From Eutreptiella sp. 'Long Island Sound 2002' (Eukaryota > Euglenozoa > Euglenophyceae > Eutreptiales > Eutreptiaceae), in contig OZ038395.1 in the NCBI GenBank assembly GCA_964036045.1, positions 12,071,298 to 12,135,297 of the forward strand: a DNA stretch of 64,000 bases, given 5' to 3'. Positions within the stretch are counted from its first letter, which is position 1, and each line of letters starts with the position of its first letter. Below are positions 7,989 through 18,700 of the stretch, in pieces. A program made the translations under genes and the position numbers. Under the pieces are notes generated by a model that saw only the letters and a program-made list of their open reading frames with translations, had not been told where the DNA came from and ran no database searches.

Positions 7989-9416
7989 TTACCACTGCTC
8001 CCACTGCTCCCACTTCTCCTTCATCTCCTCCATCGTCTCCGTCAGCTTCCTGACCGTCTCCTTCAGCTCCTCGTTCTGCTTGCGCAGCTCCTTCATCTCT
8101 TCCCGTAGCTCTATACATACAATGCAGTGGCGAGAAATTGTAGGAAAGCCACCCATTGTGTCTAGTGCACAGTAGTAGCAGTTCGTACCTGCCCGCTCCC
8201 GTTGCTCGAGCTGCTGCTGCTGCTCCCACAGCGCCCGCCGAACTTCATATCGCCAATCACCTGCATATGACCCACAAACTAGAAAACTACTTGACACTAC
8301 TTGATGCGGAGACTCAGCAATCACACAACACATGATACCGAAGAAATGCACCACCACAACACGGTCACAGTACCTGGCTGATACTGCCGTTGCCCCTGCT
8401 GCTCCTGCACTACCCCCTGCATCGTACCTGTACCTGTATATTGGCAAGGGCAAAAGAAGAATGATCGAGGAAGCGCCTGTGGCTCTGCCAGTATGTGTTA
8501 GCGTGCGACATTGCAACTCGCGTTTAAAGAAAATGCACAAACACAACACGGACGGTGAAGCGGGGAGTAATCACCAGCCTGTGTCTCTCAGATCACATGC
8601 TATGATACCTGCCCGCTGCTGCTGCTGCTGCTGCTGCGCCGGCAAAACTTCGTATCTCCAATCACCTGCATATGACCCACAAACTAAGAAACGACACAAC
8701 TTAATGCGAAATTACACAACACATGACACCAAAGAACATGCACACACGACACGGTCACAGTACCTGGCTGATACTGCTGTTGCTCCTGCTGCTCTTGCCC
8801 CACCCCCTGCATTGTACCTGTACCTGTATATTGGCGAAGGCAAAAGTAGAACGAGAGAGGAAGCGGTCCTCGAACCCGTGGCTCTCGGATGTTAGTGAAC
8901 TTCGTATCGCCAATTACCCGCATATGACCCACGAAGAGCCTTATTCAACCCCCCTGTGTGACATTCCGTCTGGTTGTTGCTTCTTTACGGTGCCCTGGAC
9001 GGTCACCCGTTCTTCCCTTCGCATGTTGCGTCGGGTCGCTACTTTCTGTCGGCCGCTGCGGCCAGTGCTCTTGCTGGTGTCGTTTCCGCGTTCGCGGAGC
9101 CCAGACCCCCCCTCCCCCCGACAATCACACAAGTGAGACTCATGATATGGAACAGAATGCACAACCACAACATGCTCACAGTACCTGGCTGATACTGCTG
9201 TTTTCTCAGCGCACTTCGGCTCCGTCGCTGCGCCTGCTTGCTGCGATCTGTACGATCTGTACAGGGGAAGGGGAGGCTGACACACAACACACACAAACAT
9301 ACATAGGGACCAAACACGAAAACACACTTCTAAAAAACAAACAACAAAACGCAAAGACAGAACACACCATGCGTCTTGAGATGCTCCTGTTGTTGGGACT
9401 TTTGGGTCAACGGTAT
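7989..9416 (-). CDS. multi-exon coiled-coil/Gln-rich protein with duplicated exons
   Basis: Spliced gene read from 9416 to 7989. Proposed exons: 9416-9368, A3 9256-9185, A2 8823-8764, B2 8665-8609, A1 8433-8374, B1 8260-8189, C 8110-7989. Each begins after an AG acceptor and ends before GT. A3, A2, A1, B2 and B1 are 72, 60, 60, 57 and 72 bases, all multiples of three, and all enter and leave in codon phase 1, so they join in frame and B1-C creates a Glu codon. A exons encode Gln-rich peptides ending QYQPG; B exons encode DWRYEV then Gln/Glu/Arg. Exon C is a clear heptad coiled coil (LREEMKELRKQNEELKETV and onward) ending in Trp-rich EQWEQW and TAA. The true 5' end is not found; TGGTAAGA at the stop could be another donor, so the 3' end may extend towards 7801. 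Function unknown. Confidence 0.6.
8189..9256 (-). repeat. tandem duplication of an exon A - intron - exon B - intron unit (three copies)
   Basis: A-type exons at 8374-8433, 8764-8823 and 9185-9256 share the ending CAGTATCAGCCAG and the donor GTACTGTGA (last two bases vary). B-type exons at 8189-8260 and 8609-8665 share the acceptor GTCATATGCAG and the start GTGATTGG. A third B-like copy near 8880-8918 has GCGG where the acceptor AG should be and looks dead. Copies are spaced by about 250-430 bases, and introns are duplicated along with the exons. Confidence 0.75.
8950..9104. repeat. dispersed 155-bp repeat, copy 1
   Basis: About 88-90% identical to the block at 36169-36326 in the same orientation, with one 3-base length difference. 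Sharp edges: both start at CCCCCCTGTGTGACA and end at GGAGCCCAG/GGGCCCAG. In the one frame open in both copies the mismatches fall about equally on all three codon positions, so coding constraint is not supported. Confidence 0.8.
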
Positions 9417-9440
9417 CTGTAGACCACATTTTTCACAAGC

Positions 9441-9460
9441 CCACATTATACTGTGCAGAC
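9441..9460. repeat. 20-bp direct repeat, left copy
   Basis: CCACATTATACTGTGCAGAC recurs exactly at 10711-10730. Both copies are followed by a similar context (TATAC, then AAGGTGT or AAGGAGGTGT some 40-50 bases later), suggesting a longer decayed duplication. Confidence 0.7.
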
Positions 9461-9564
9461 GTATACAGGCGTGTTGCTTTTCCTCCCTGAATTACGCAAG
9501 GAGGTGTGAGGAGTGAGCTGTGTCACCGAAGGAGTTGGGTGATATAAGGGTGTACCCCTCAATA

Positions 9565-9807
9565 TCATCCCATACAGACTGCAGCGTCGCGGCTGTGGGT
9601 TCTTTTCACGATCCTACACCCATCCTGTGAGATTGTTTCGATTTCATTTAAATGTGATTCATGGATTGTCCGGAAGCGTGAATATTGTGGATAATGTAGA
9701 CATGGATAGATTGTAACCTCCATCCAGGGAACACCTATGTCACTGCGTATTACCGTTAAAAATCGCGAGTGTTGTCCACAATGTATCAAACATGTAGTGA
9801 TAATCAA
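9565..9807 (-). pseudogene. short open frame, possible gene remnant or exon
   Basis: The frame of 80 codons begins at TTG and has no upstream ATG. The predicted peptide is not low-complexity (IRSDIGVPWMEVTIYP, ESHLNEIETISQDG), which is why I mention it, but nothing is recognised. It lies downstream of, and on the same strand as, the hypothetical gene at 9891-10361, separated by about 80 bases and a C11 run, and could be a broken or spliced extension of it. Low confidence. Confidence 0.2.
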
Positions 9808-9890
9808 TCTCCCTTGCCCTGATTACCCTCTGCACTGCAACAGCTGCTGACGGCAACCGTGAGGCAGGTCTGGGTGTCAGGTACTACTAC

Positions 9891-10361
9891 TCATTTCATG
9901 GAATCCCCCCCCCCCTGTTCCTTGTTATCCAGCCACGAATGGGATACCACGACCATGTGAGAGGACTCCTCGATCAAAATCTTTCCCCCTAGATATTCAG
10001 GGAACTGAAAATCCTTCCAAACCCCATCCCCTCGCATCCTATACAACGATATACCAACCATCCACGAGGAGGCGGCGAACATTACCTCGTCCAACATGCT
10101 ATAAATGTATGAGTGCAGATATGGTCCATTTGGTGACCGCAAATACATGGATGTTATCATGTGTTCATCTTTTGTGTAAAAAACTTGCAACCAAGAATCC
10201 CACAACAAGTCTACGGCCTCAACCTGGGTGGGATTGTTGTCGTACTCGACGAGAACTGCAAATCTCATTGACTCTTGGGTGTTCTTATTTTTTGTCCTGA
10301 CCCACATGGTAAGGCTGAACAGACACGCAAGTAGACTATCCGCCTGCTCCGCGGCTGGCAT
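9891..10361 (-). CDS. hypothetical protein, 156 aa
   Basis: The frame starts with ATG at 10361, preceded 20-35 bases upstream by a TATA-like element. The protein has a mildly hydrophobic start (LLACLFSLTMW, 10-20), then a mixed body with aromatic-rich strands (FAVLVEYDNN, LLWDSWLQVFYTKDEH, YLHSYIYSML) and an ending that runs into a G/C homopolymer (C11 at 9905-9915 on the plus strand). I do not recognise the family. The amino-acid mix is that of a folded protein. The homopolymer near the 3' end makes a length error or frameshift possible, so the C-terminus is uncertain. Confidence 0.45.
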   Translation of the reverse strand: MPAAEQADSLLACLFSLTMWVRTKNKNTQESMRFAVLVEYDNNPTQVEAVDLLWDSWLQVFYTKDEHMITSMYLRSPNGPYLHSYIYSMLDEVMFAASSWMVGISLYRMRGDGVWKDFQFPEYLGGKILIEESSHMVVVSHSWLDNKEQGGGDSMK

Positions 10362-10383
10362 TGGTGTATTGCATGCTTTTTTT

Positions 10384-10392
10384 GTATATAAA
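10384..10392 (-). promoter_or_regulatory. TATA-like element upstream of the 156-aa gene
   Basis: On the minus strand the sequence TTTATATACAAA lies about 20-35 bases before the ATG at 10361. The fit to a TATA box is good in sequence but the spacing to the ATG is short, so it would imply a very short 5' leader. Confidence 0.3.
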
Positions 10393-10710
10393 TCTCACAA
10401 GCAGGAGGAGAAAAAAATACACAGCACTGAATTTAGTACTGAAGATTCATCACAATTGTTCATTTGTTGAGTTCACATATGTGCATTTGATAACATGAAG
10501 AAGTTTGATCACGGAAGGCACAAGAGAAAGAGAAAGAAGCAAATGTGACTTAGTATTTCTATTTGCATGCTTTTTGAGAACAATCATGGCAAAGGCCAAA
10601 TATTTTTTCAATCATCACTATGGTACTTCAGCACGGGGGGGGGGGGGGACGCTACATGCCACAGAAAGGGGGTGTCTGCCTGCATTCACGTAGAAACAAT
10701 GCAGAGTCAT

Positions 10711-10730
10711 CCACATTATACTGTGCAGAC
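10711..10730. repeat. 20-bp direct repeat, right copy
   Basis: Identical to 9441-9460 and in the same orientation. Confidence 0.7.
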
Positions 10731-11191
10731 ATATACCGACGTTTTGTTCTTTACGCACAAACAACACAGAAAGGTGTCTGCATCCCACAGGTGTAGTCGA
10801 ACAGGAAGTTTGGATCATACATTCGCCAGCGAACAGTAACCCCAGGTCCGTGGGTGAACATACCTGCCAGCAACAAGGATACATGCCCCTCAAAAAGGGC
10901 ATTGCACCACGGCAACACAGAATTTGTCTCTGTTGTCTGAGTTACTCAAGTGTGCCAGGAATGCATCAAACCTTGGCAGGCCGGAAATCCGGAAGTCGAG
11001 CGGCACGGCATATGAAAAGCTATGGTTGGCTTTTTTGGAGGTGTACTGTACTCTGGCTCGGCTCCAGTGCTGGTGCTTGATAGCAGCCCTATCCCCTATT
11101 GATAGCAACCTTGACCCCCATCCCTTGCCGTCGACGCGAGCCAGATCCTTGAGTGTCCGCAAACAGAGGGGACGACGCATCTGTGATCTGA

Positions 11192-11221
11192 TGCTCCAGG
11201 ATCAGGCTCGGAAACGATTCA
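11192..11221. repeat. 30-bp direct repeat, left copy
   Basis: The block beginning TGCTCCAGGATCAGGCTC and ending GAAACGATTCA is repeated exactly at 11665-11694. Flanks differ on both sides, which gives sharp edges. Confidence 0.8.
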
Positions 11222-11664
11222 CACCCACATACGACACGAACCACACAAGAACGAGTACCACAAGGAATGAACGTGCACCCCAACACACCATGTATAGCCA
11301 CCGCAGGAGTCTTGTTATTTTAGAAAGGGCCTGGCGCCGCAGGCGCTGAAATATGAGGTAGTGAGTCAAGCCAATGTAGAAGGTATGCCTCCTCCCCCCC
11401 CCCCTCAGTAGATGTGGGTGACGTGAGTACACCCTAAGACTACCCAACAGTTGAAGAAGACCATACCATGGAGCCACCTAGAGTTGGGGACATTTGTAAC
11501 CCACCCTACTTCGGGAAGTGAGTATTGTCTTTCCGAAGGGTTGGTTACAGTTACAGGTTACACAATGTAAACACTATGTCAAGCCAAGTACGTGTCAAGA
11601 CCATGTCGAGCCAATGTCTCTTTGGTTGGACCAGAAGTCCATAGTATTACCCAAAGAGCACTTC

Positions 11665-11694
11665 TGCTCCAGGATCAGGCTCGGAAACGATTCA
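11665..11694. repeat. 30-bp direct repeat, right copy
   Basis: Exact copy of 11192-11221, same orientation, 473 bases away. Confidence 0.8.
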
Positions 11695-11871
11695 GTACCA
11701 TTGAGTACCGGGGCAGTTTTCTCGTTTGATGGTCTTATCCTTCTGCATCCTCGCAAGAAGATTCAAAGAAGAGTCTGAGTACTGAAGAACACCAGAAAAC
11801 ACACAGTACTCCAAGGGAACAAACCACTTGTGGCAATGCATCACAACATCATTTCGTGGGTGCTGCGGGCA

Positions 11872-12660
11872 TTACAGTGTGACACCCAGTGCACTTGCAA
11901 TATCGTTGCACGTGGCCTGCACCTCGGTGTCTGTATGCTCAGTATCGTACACACGCATATCGAACAGCCTACCTCTAAATCCATCCATTATCCGCATGGG
12001 GGAAACTACCGGTGGTTCAGTCAGTGACAGACCTGTTCGTGGCGAATTGGGTATGTGTTGTGCATTGATCAGACATTTTTGTGTGTTTGGACCGATGTAT
12101 GCAGTAAAAACTCGGATCCCGCCTCCGTTGTACGCACCATACGTGATTGAGCTGTTGCCACCCAGCTGTTGTAACCCCTCCATGGTGATACATTTGAAGT
12201 AAACGGGTCCATTGGTTGAGCCCGCGCCAGCAATATTGCCGAACAAACGATAGGTACCTGGATCTGTACCATGTGCGGGATTCGACCCCTGTCCAACAAG
12301 CTCTTGCCAACCATTATGTTCAAATGCCACTGCAAGATAAACCGTACGATTCCAAAAGCTAGTGGTCGGGTTCATGTACTGGAGGGGATGGTTTTCGTAC
12401 TCGGGCCAGTGTATGTAGGCAGCGTCACTGCGCGGTGCCACCCAAACTATGTTAGGCGAGGGTGCACCAACGGGTGTGTAGATTACCTGATCGGACCCTA
12501 TGGGACCATATGCGGAAACATAATTTGTGCCACTGGCCAGCGTGACTCGCATGGTCGCTTCATACGAATTGGGGTCATTGGAGCCGCTGTCATCGCCAGG
12601 CCCTGGGGGGGCAGGTCCCTCACATGCCTCCCCCACGCTGCTGTGTCGGTGGGGCCCCAT
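11872..12660 (-). CDS. concanavalin A/LamG-like domain protein
   Basis: 262 residues from the ATG at 12660; the frame is open further upstream to a GTG at 12738. The closing segment GFRGRLFDMRVYDTEHTDTEVQATC with a following LGVTL is the typical last strand and helix of LamG/jellyroll lectin domains. Upstream strands (NRTVYLAVAFEHNG, YRLFGNIAG, GGGIRVFTAYIG) fit the same fold. The first 30 residues (GPHRHSSVGEACEGPAPP) look non-native. A good splice acceptor (CCTGCCCCCCAG before GGCCTGGCG, near 12600) suggests that the real exon starts there, at the Gly-Asp-Asp-Ser-rich segment. It lies on the same strand 126 bases beyond the stop of the giant receptor gene, so it may be its own gene or a 3' exon. 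A role in binding glycans is inference. Confidence 0.5.
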   Translation of the reverse strand: MGPHRHSSVGEACEGPAPPGPGDDSGSNDPNSYEATMRVTLASGTNYVSAYGPIGSDQVIYTPVGAPSPNIVWVAPRSDAAYIHWPEYENHPLQYMNPTTSFWNRTVYLAVAFEHNGWQELVGQGSNPAHGTDPGTYRLFGNIAGAGSTNGPVYFKCITMEGLQQLGGNSSITYGAYNGGGIRVFTAYIGPNTQKCLINAQHIPNSPRTGLSLTEPPVVSPMRIMDGFRGRLFDMRVYDTEHTDTEVQATCNDIASALGVTL

Positions 12661-12785
12661 TACTCCATCTCTGCGCGTGGTGCACGGGGGCTTTCCCCAG
12701 AGCCCCCCCCCCCCACCCGCCCCTACAGTGAAAGTCACCTCCCCCGTGGTCAGAGGGTGGAAAGTGCGAAGGGGGGGGGGGGGGG

Positions 12786-15700
12786 CTACCTCTCAATCGC
12801 CCCCTCCGGGGCTGTCCCGCTGCGGGCGGACACGCTCCGCGACGCGCTCCCCTGCCCCCAGCCCTTGACGGCGGCGGCGCTCAGGGCCGCGAGCGGCGGC
12901 GGCGACGCCCCCCCGCGCCCCGACAGCGGCGCCGACTGCGGCCGCGGCGACTTGCCCCGCGGCCGCGCGATGGCGGACTGCGCGTCGCTCGCGACGGAGA
13001 ACGCGATGGAGAACGCGCTCGCGTCGCTGCTGTCGGACGATGCGTCGCTGGTGCTGTCGCGGCGCCCCCCGAAGTGGTAGCTGCCGAGGCGCAGGCTGGT
13101 CTGCGTGCCGCTGGGGGGCAGGATCTGGAAGGGGGTGCCGGTGACCGGGTCCGGCTCCTCCTCGGACACCCCCGTCAGGAGGTCGGCCTCGATCTTGTCG
13201 GGCTCCAGCGCGGCGCGCTCGCTGCTGAGGCGGCTGCGCGACCGGGGGCTGCGCGACCGGGGGTCGGGGCCGAGGGTGAAGTCGGAGGCGACGGAGTTGC
13301 GGGACCCCAGCCCGACGCTGAGGTACTGCTGCCACTGCGACGCAAAGGAGGTCGCCGAGGACTTGCGGTCCGCCCGGGGGCTCGGGGCGGTGATGGACAG
13401 CGCCACTTGGGGGCCCGGGGCGGGGGGCAGCGTCGGCCAGAACTCGGGCTTCGCGGGCTCGTCCCGCACGGGGCGCAGCGGTTTGTGGGCGGCGGCGGAG
13501 GGGGGGGGCGGGGGCTTCAGGGGGTTGTGGTCGACGAGCTTGGCGGCGTCGCGCAGCCCCAGAATGTTGTACTCGCCCATGGGGACGGGCTGAGGGGGGG
13601 GCTGCTGCTGCGCGGCGGCGAAGTACGTGGCGGTAAGCGAGGGCAGGTGCGGGAGGGGGACGGTGTACTTGTCGGAGGCCGCGGGCTGCAGCGGGTTGCC
13701 GGCGTCGGCCTCCGGCGCGCGCGGCGGCTGCAGGGGGTTGTACTTGCGCGCGCGCTTCACGGGCCGGTGCGGGGCCGGCGGGCCGGCCGCGGCGAAGCGG
13801 AACAGCGCCGCGGCAGCCCCCCGGACGGGCAGCACCGCCAGCAGCGCCCACAGGGCGCGCAGCGGGAGCGCGTGGGGGGCGTCCAGCAGCACGAGGTTGC
13901 CCAGCATCGCGCCGAGGACCGTGACGTGCACCTGCGTCAGGTGCCGCCGGCAGTGCAGCGTCGAGAAGGGCACGGCGAGCCAGTCGTGGAAGAGTAGGAA
14001 GTGCTCCCAGAGCGAGCGGACCCCGGACCGGAGCAGGCAGCCGCACGCCACCGCCGGCGGGGCGCCGCGCCCGGCGCCGGGCCGCGCGGCCGCCGCGCGG
14101 AGGGTCACGCTCAGGCACCCCGCCGCATAGAGCACCCACCAGCCGAGCGCGACCCAGAGGTACCACGCGCACTCGGGGTTCGCCCCCGGCGGCGTGGGGG
14201 GCGTGCCGGGCACCAGGCGGTACCCCACGAAGAACTCCGTCAGGTGCGTGCTGTTGCAGTGCACCGCCGTGCGGTTGGCCGCCGTGCCGTTCCCGGGCGC
14301 CGGCAGCGGCGCCGCGCCGGCGTACGACAGCCCGGCGTTGCTCTCGATGCCGTGGACGGGGTCGAAGTACATGCACTGCACCTCCCGTTCCGGGTTTGGG
14401 GTGAAGGGCACGCCGAGGTCCAGCGCGAGGGGGCTGTCCTGCGGGAGGGCGAGGGCCACGGGCTGCCCGTCCGCCGCGTACAGCGTCGCGATGAAGCTGC
14501 TCGTGTTGAGCGCGCTGGTCGCGACGGCGACGAGGCCCATGCCGACGTCCTCGTGGTACGGCAGCGGGCGGCCGTCGAGGCGCCGCGCGTGCGACGGCCA
14601 CGCGGCCGGCAGCGTGACGTTGAACCCGGGGCCCGGCACCGTCGTCGCGGTCTTGGCGACCCCGGAGACGGCGCACAGCGTCAGCAGCTGGGCCGCGAGG
14701 CACGCGCGGTGCCCGTGCAGCCCGGGCGTGAGGCCCAGCAGCCGCGCCGCGAGCTCGTCCAGGACCGCGATGCCCGCGGCGCGCAGCGCCGCGTCGGCCA
14801 CCGCGAGCCCCGGCTTGACGAACCGCATGTCCAGCGGCACGTCCGGCGCGGTGCACGCGGCCATCATGCGGCCCACCGTCTGGAGGCCGCTGGCAACCAC
14901 CTGCGACACCCCGTCGCCAGGGAACGCGGGGGACAGGCCGCGCACCGCGTCCGCCGCCAGGCGCAGCAGCTCTTCCCCCTTCGCGGTGCACGCGGCGCCC
15001 TGTTCCGCGGCCAGGCGCAGCGCCTCCAGCCAGTTCTGGGTGCCGGCGTCGCTCTGCACCGCCACGGAAAACGCGGAGACCAGCTGGGCGTCGAGCGGTT
15101 GGCCGGCCAGCGAAATGTTGCCGGGGTCCAACACGGTGCCCAGCCCGATCGCGGACGAAAGCAGGGACTCCACCGTCGCGGTGATCACCTCCGGCGGCGT
15201 CGCGGCCGGCGCGGGCGGCAGCGGGAGCGTCGCCTGCGCGACGCTGGTGGCGTTGCGGGCGTCCAGGACCTCCACCGCGAAGACGGCGGTGGCCGCCTCG
15301 GGGGCCAGCGGGGCCGGGGCGGTGAGGGTCGGGCTGTACTGCGGCACCGGGTTGAGGATGTGGGTCACGTTGTACGCGGGGCTGGTGAGGGTCACCCGGA
15401 AGCGGTACCGCAGAAGCGCGGGGTCCGGGTCGCGCCACCCCTTGGCCTGCAGCGTGACATTGCCCGTCCCCGCGTCCAGCGTGGCGGTGAGCCAGCCCTC
15501 GACCGGGGGGAAGTTGAGCCCCACCTGCATCCACGCCTCCGCGGTCCCGTCCTCGGTCGCCGCCTGCACCCGCACGACGTACTGCGGCAGCAGCAGCCGC
15601 GTGGTGTTTATGACCAGCGTCTTCCCGGCGGCCCCGAACGGCGCGACCGCCGCGTCGTCGAGCGCCACCGCCGTGCCCCCCGCGTCCCAGACGCGCCAGG

Positions 15701-18700
15701 CGTACTGGACGGCCGCGCGCGCCGTCGCCACCAGCGCGCGCAGCACCAGCGGCTCGAACGCGTTGTGCAGGATCGGGGTCTTGGTGGCGCCGGTCGCCCC
15801 CGCAATGACGACCGTCAGCAGCGGCGACGGCGCCGCGCCCAGCCGCACCCACTTCTGCGCCTCCGCAGCGCGGCCCTCCGATGTCACCTGCACCACAAAA
15901 TTGGTCCAACCTCCGGGCCACCCCGCAGTCGCCGCCCCGGAGGCCGTCAGCATCGCGGTCCCCGCACCCTCCAGCCCCGCATACGCCGGCACCTCCTGCG
16001 GGGTCCCGTCGGGCAGCTGCAGTGGCATCGGGTCGCAAGCGGCCAACGCCGGCGCGTCGGCCGCGTCGCCCGCGCCGCACACTGCCCATCCAAAGCCCAG
16101 GGCCCCGCTGCCGGACTGCGCGGCGTCCGGGTCGTAGCTCCCGGAGGTGTCCAGCAGGAGCTCCGCGCCCGCCAGAAGGTCCTCGGTGAGGCCCCCTGCG
16201 AGGTGCACGTGGAGCGGGGACCGCCGCACCGTCACCGTGACCGATTCGGTAGTGGACAGGCCGTGGGTCCCGTCGATGGCGCGGACGATGATGATGTAGC
16301 TGTTCCCTGGGGGTAGGGCGTACGGGGCAAGCTGCAGGACGGCGGCGTCGGTGGGCACCTCCGCCAGCAGCCCCGGGTGCGAGGGGCTCTCCCACCGGTA
16401 CCACACGGGCGGCACCGGCCCCTCGCAGTAGGTGGTCGCGCGCGCGGTCGCACCCAGAACCAGCGGCTCGCGGGTGTAGATTGTGAGGGCCGCGGCTTGG
16501 GTGAGGGTCAGGGATGGGGGCGTCTGGCCGCCGCGCGTCACGGGGCGCGCCGCGGCGCGGGCCCGGCCGAAGTAGTCCACGACCTCCACTTGGAACACGT
16601 ACGCGCCGTCGCTGAGGGCGGCTGCGGGGAGGGTGACGGCGTCGGCCCCGGCCGCGGCCTGCAGCGTCCCGATGAGGGCGGGGTCGGGGTCCGCAGGTCC
16701 AGGGGTCCGCGTGGCGTTCCAGAACAGCTCGAAGAAGCGGGTGGTCACCAGCCCGTGGGACGCGTCCAAGTGCAGGGCCTGGCAGGGGCCCACAAACGCC
16801 GGGGCCTGCAGGGTCACGGCGGGGGCCGGCATCGGCTCCACGGTCACCACCCCGGCGAACCGCATGAAGCCGGCGCACGGCTCCACCGCGCAGACGGCCG
16901 GGCGGAGCTCTGTGCTCAGTGCCAGGGTCATGCCCGGCAGCAGCGTGGGGCGCGCGCGGAACGTGACGCGCAGGAGCCGCGCGTTCACGAGGGTGCACGC
17001 CGGGGAGGCGCCCGCGAGCGCCAGCGCGGCGGCGCTGAGGACGCGGGCGCAGTCCACGGCGAAGGTGTGGGCGGGGAAGTCGCGGAGGTCCAGCGCGTTG
17101 GAGAACACGACGTCGACGGCGCCGGCGTCGGGTGCCATCCGGAAGGCGGCCCCGTACGGCGACAGCAGCAGCTCGGCGGCGTTGTTCGCGGCGTCCGGGT
17201 CCGGCGTGACGCTGGTGAGGTGCGCGTAGAACGGCAGCGAGTCCGGCACCACGGGCCCCGCACGCAGCTGCGTGAAGGTCAGCGTCACCTGCGTCGCCGG
17301 AGGGATGGCCCCGAGTTCGCACGCGGCGCTGGCGGCGCCGAGCGCGCACGCGGCCGGCGACGCGAACGCGGGGGCAAACGCGACCTCCAGACGGGCCCCG
17401 TCCGTGGCGTTGACGCTCGGGTGGAAGTTGATGGCCACGCTCACGCCCTCGGCCCACCCCAGGCCCGCGTTCGTGACGACGGCTGCGACGGGGAGGGCCA
17501 TCCCGGGCGTGATGGAGAGGCCCTGCAGCCCGTCGACCCACCGGACCGCAAGATCCGGCGCCGCCAGCACCAGCGGGAGCGTGGCCGTGCGGTACAGCGC
17601 GTACGGCGCGGCCGGGGCCGGGGCGCTGTACAGCTCCGCAGTGAGGACGGCGCTGGCGGACAGGGGGTCGGGGACCAGCTGCCACCAGAGCGGCTCCGGG
17701 CGCAGCACGACGTCGACCGTCGCCTCCGCCCGCGCCCCGATGTCGCACACGAGCCCAGTGCCCGTGGGCTCGCACAGCGCCGCCGTCTCCGCGGTCGCGT
17801 TGCGCAGCGTCGCGGCCCCCGTCAACGCGAGCTCGAGCCGCGTCCAGCGGGTGTCCGCCAGCGCGACCCGCAGCGCGTGGTCCACGCCGTTGAACAGGGC
17901 GCCCGGCGGCGCCCACTGCGGCAGCAGCCATAGCTCCCGGTCGTAGTTGGTGCCAGTCCGCGAGGGGCTGGCGGTGGGCGTCAGTGTTGGCGTGGGCGTG
18001 GCGGTGAACGCCCGGATGGCCGCCGACGTGGCGGACTCGACCCCCAGGGCCGTCACCCCGACGAACCAGAGCCCCGCCGTCGGCGGGGCTGCGGTGTACC
18101 GGCACTCCAGCTGCGCGGCGTACGCGCGCTGCGTCCCGCCGCAGTCGCTGGCGGGGTCCGCCAGCGGCGTCTCGGAGTTCGCGATGGCGACGGCCAGCGG
18201 CAGGCACTCCGGCGGCGGCCCGGACGCCCCGGGCCCCGCTGTGAACTGGACGGTGTTCGCGGTGGGCGCGGCGGCGAAATGCGCGCCGGCGATGGTGAGG
18301 CGGGCGCCGCCCACGCAGCCCTCGGGGGTGCAGCCCGACACCTCCGACACCCGCGGGGCCGGCATGGGGCGCACAGCCAAGCGGTAGGGCGCGCCCACGA
18401 CGTCGCCAACAGCCACCTGCACATCCCAGTCCCCGGCCGCGCTCGCCGGGACCTCCGCCACGAAACTCAGCCACGTCCCGAACACAGCGGTGGGCTCGGC
18501 GGTGGGCGCAGGGCCGGCGGTGGGGCCATCGGAGAAGTGCAGCGCCAGCGCGCTGAGGTTGTACCCGAAGTGCGCCCCGTGCAGCGTCACGCTGTGGCCG
18601 CCCGCGCAGCCGACGCCCGGCGGGGCCGGGGCCGGCCCGGCGTGCCCCACGCACCGCACGTCGCCGACCGTCGGGGCCGCCGCCAGCACGACGGCGGTTG

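Larger units (their letters stand above)
10393..11871. other. intergenic region with short direct repeats and G/C runs
   Basis: No convincing coding frame: candidates on both strands are short and mutually overlapping. It holds a G14 run (10635-10648), a C11 run (11394-11404), the right copy of the 20-bp repeat and both copies of a 30-bp repeat. Confidence 0.5.

Noticed and set aside
9039-9140. The dispersed repeat as a conserved protein-coding exon (Arg/Gln-rich frame open in both copies)
   Set aside because: Substitutions between the copies are spread about evenly over the three codon positions, and no good splice acceptor precedes it.
8190-9430. CRISPR-like or IS-like repeats in the 8.2-9.4 kb region
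   Set aside because: The repeats are exon-intron units with splice signals, not uniform repeats with unique spacers, and there is no transposase or inverted terminal repeat.
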